Below, in pieces: positions 63,180 to 64,000 of a DNA stretch of 64,000 nucleotides (its first letter is position 1; each line of letters opens with the position of its first letter). A model generated the notes under the pieces. That model did not search any database and was not told where the DNA came from. It saw nothing but the letters and a program-made list of their open reading frames with translations. Source of the stretch: an uncultured Polaribacter sp. (GTDB lineage Bacteria; Bacteroidota; Bacteroidia; Flavobacteriales; Flavobacteriaceae); assembly GCF_947497695.1 (NCBI RefSeq), contig NZ_CANMHM010000003.1:62001-126000 (forward strand). The letters are read 5' to 3'. The translations under genes were made by a program, and so were the position numbers.

Positions 63180-63305
63180 ACAACATATATAATTTATTGC
63201 TTTATTAGGCTCATTTGCGAAAGTTCTCACGAACTTTCTTTGTCAGTAATTATTTAGTAAATTAGTGCCTAAATTCAAGTAACAAATCATATATAACCAA
63301 GTTGT
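63180..63305. repeat. Imperfect palindrome of about 126 nt behind the toxin-antitoxin pair
   Basis: The whole element folds back on one centre. ACAAC (63180-63184) faces GTTGT (63301-63305), ATATAT (63185-63190) faces ATATAT (63289-63294), AGGC (63207-63210) faces GCCT (63267-63270), and at the apex GAAAGTTC (63219-63226) pairs with GAACTTTC (63231-63238) around TCAC. Partly matching sequence fills the gaps. It is far longer than a terminator and has no T-run. It codes for nothing. Confidence 0.65.
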
Positions 63306-63333
63306 GTTTAATGCGAGAAAAGACTGAACTAAC

Positions 63334-63376
63334 AAAAAAAAAGACGAAAACAATTTAGTTTTCGTCTTTTTTTTTA
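63334..63376. terminator. Strong bidirectional terminator
   Basis: GACGAAAAC (63343-63351) pairs with GTTTTCGTC (63358-63366), extended by an A-run on one side and a T-run on the other, with a 6-nt loop. It lies 9 bp beyond the stop of the minus-strand lipoprotein gene and also faces the toxin-antitoxin unit. Confidence 0.85.
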
Positions 63377-63384
63377 ATAAATTC

Positions 63385-63834
63385 TCACTGATATTTTTCT
63401 AAAAATTTCTTCTGTCTTGCAATCATTTGTTGCCTTAATTTATCAATGTCCACAAAATTACTTCCAAAAAAATCATAATTAAAGAAATTTTTGTTGAAAA
63501 GTGAATCTTGAGAAAAAATATCTTCAAACCCTAGATTTTCGAATCCTGAATAGTTTGAGAAAAATCGTGATTTAAAAGATTGCATTAAACTATCTTTATC
63601 TGACAATGAGAGATTATCGAACTTATCATTGGAAGACCAAGAATAAATGCTATCGTATCTAATTAAATTTCCGTTTTTATCAAATTCCTTATCAACTTTC
63701 CAAGTGCCTTTAGGTTCTTCAACTATAACAGTCTTATTTTCTTCTTTTTCAGCCTTTTTGGTTTCATTTTCTTGTCCTTTACAACTAACGCTTAACAAGC
63801 CAACCATTAACAATAAAATATACTTTTTCATCAC
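63385..63834 (-). CDS. Small lipoprotein of unknown function
   Basis: This 149-residue protein has a lipoprotein signal and lipobox at Cys18 (LLSVSCKGQ). A short Lys/Glu-rich linker follows, then PKGTWKVDKEFDKNGNLIRY, a pattern common in envelope-stress and signalling lipoproteins of flavobacteria. The C-terminal half is rich in Asp, Phe, Ser and Asn and ends in a basic helix (DKLRQQMIARQKKFLEKYQ). I recognise no domain. It lies 8 bp after the next minus-strand gene, so they may be cotranscribed. Confidence 0.8.
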   Translation of the reverse strand: MMKKYILLLMVGLLSVSCKGQENETKKAEKEENKTVIVEEPKGTWKVDKEFDKNGNLIRYDSIYSWSSNDKFDNLSLSDKDSLMQSFKSRFFSNYSGFENLGFEDIFSQDSLFNKNFFNYDFFGSNFVDIDKLRQQMIARQKKFLEKYQ

Positions 63835-63842
63835 TTTAGTTT

Positions 63843-64000
63843 TTAAGTTAAACTTAATTTTGGGTTTGTTATAAATGTTTTTAACAAACCACTAGTTTCT
63901 ATCATTTTAATCAATCTATTTTGGTGGAACACTTCTGATTTTCGTTTACCATTTTTATACCAAACACATTCCAAGTAATTGTCATTATCAACCAAACCGA
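63843..64000 (-). CDS. C-terminal end of a DUF2158-like small protein (runs off the window)
   Basis: On the minus strand an open frame enters from the window edge and stops at 63843-63845. The 51 visible residues begin GLVDNDNYLECVWYKNGKRK and then SEVFHQNRLIKMIE. The Cys-Val-Trp-Tyr and Lys-Arg-Lys pattern resembles the end of small DUF2158/YodC-type proteins, which start with a short beta domain, but the start is outside the window. It is 8 bp upstream of the lipoprotein gene. Confidence 0.5.
   Translation of the reverse strand, partial: GLVDNDNYLECVWYKNGKRKSEVFHQNRLIKMIETSGLLKTFITNPKLSLT

Noticed and set aside
63219..63238. Terminator for the toxin-antitoxin unit
   Set aside because: The 8-bp apex hairpin has no T-run and is part of the larger palindrome.
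63180..63305. Canonical integron attC site behind the toxin-antitoxin pair
   Set aside because: The outer cores read ACAAC and GTTGTG and do not fit RYYYAAC/GTTRRRY. No integrase gene is in the window. Kept only as an unexplained palindrome.

Overview
The window comes from a low-GC member of the Bacteroidota, almost certainly a gliding, pigmented marine Flavobacteriaceae of the Polaribacter or Tenacibaculum type. The evidence is a gldI-type lipoprotein isomerase, a PorV/PorQ-family outer-membrane protein, a CarboxypepD_reg/TonB receptor, bacillithiol synthesis (bshB1), a crtZ-crtD-cruF carotenoid set, and promoters of the Bacteroidota form TTTG-N19-TAnnTTTG rather than E. coli -35/-10 boxes. 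Genus is not certain. I saw no insertion sequence, prophage or CRISPR array.

Layout. 1-8002: the end of an nrnA-like DHH phosphoesterase, three consecutive peptidyl-prolyl isomerase lipoproteins (gldI, an FKBP, a cyclophilin-FKBP fusion), a PAP2 phosphatase, a convergent LTA-synthase-like sulfatase, and pheT. 8162-14471: bshB1, tRNA-His, uvrA, an ECF sigma factor with a hairpin leader and a 47-codon gene behind it, nth without its iron-sulphur cysteines, and bcp. 14531-23622: a TonB-dependent receptor and an M23 peptidase on the minus strand, a coiled-coil gene with zapA, a 6S-like RNA, rny, xerD, a small outer-membrane beta-barrel and aroQ.

23878-50422 is the main accessory region: 23 tightly packed plus-strand genes forming one surface-polysaccharide operon of about 26.5 kb. 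It holds a Wzm/Wzt ABC exporter, a radical-SAM/pyruvyltransferase fusion, ten recognisable glycosyltransferases plus one unclassified GT-B protein, an asparagine-synthase-like amidotransferase, a nonulosonic (sialic) acid set (neuB, a CysE-like acetyltransferase, neuC, neuA), a Wzy/ligase-like membrane protein, a CapK/PaaK-type adenylate-forming enzyme and a terminal initiating glycosyl-phosphotransferase. Together they predict a long acidic glycan carrying sialic acid, and probably pyruvate and amide or acyl groups, built on undecaprenyl phosphate and exported by the ABC transporter.

50402-63998: housekeeping genes again. These are a DUF4105 protein, a PorV/PorQ protein and a YheT-like hydrolase (minus strand), pssA, the crtZ-crtD-cruF carotenoid genes (suggesting a myxol/saproxanthin-type pigment), lptB, tatC, kdsD with a textbook flavobacterial promoter, and recQ without its zinc cysteines. 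A ParD/ParE toxin-antitoxin pair follows, with an intergenic imperfect palindrome of about 126 nt behind it, then a small lipoprotein and the end of a DUF2158-like gene that runs off the window.

The items most worth a second look are the radical-SAM/pyruvyltransferase fusion and the rest of the glycan-decoration set, the unclassified glycosyltransferase beside neuA, the palindrome behind the toxin-antitoxin pair, and the hairpin leader of the ECF sigma gene.
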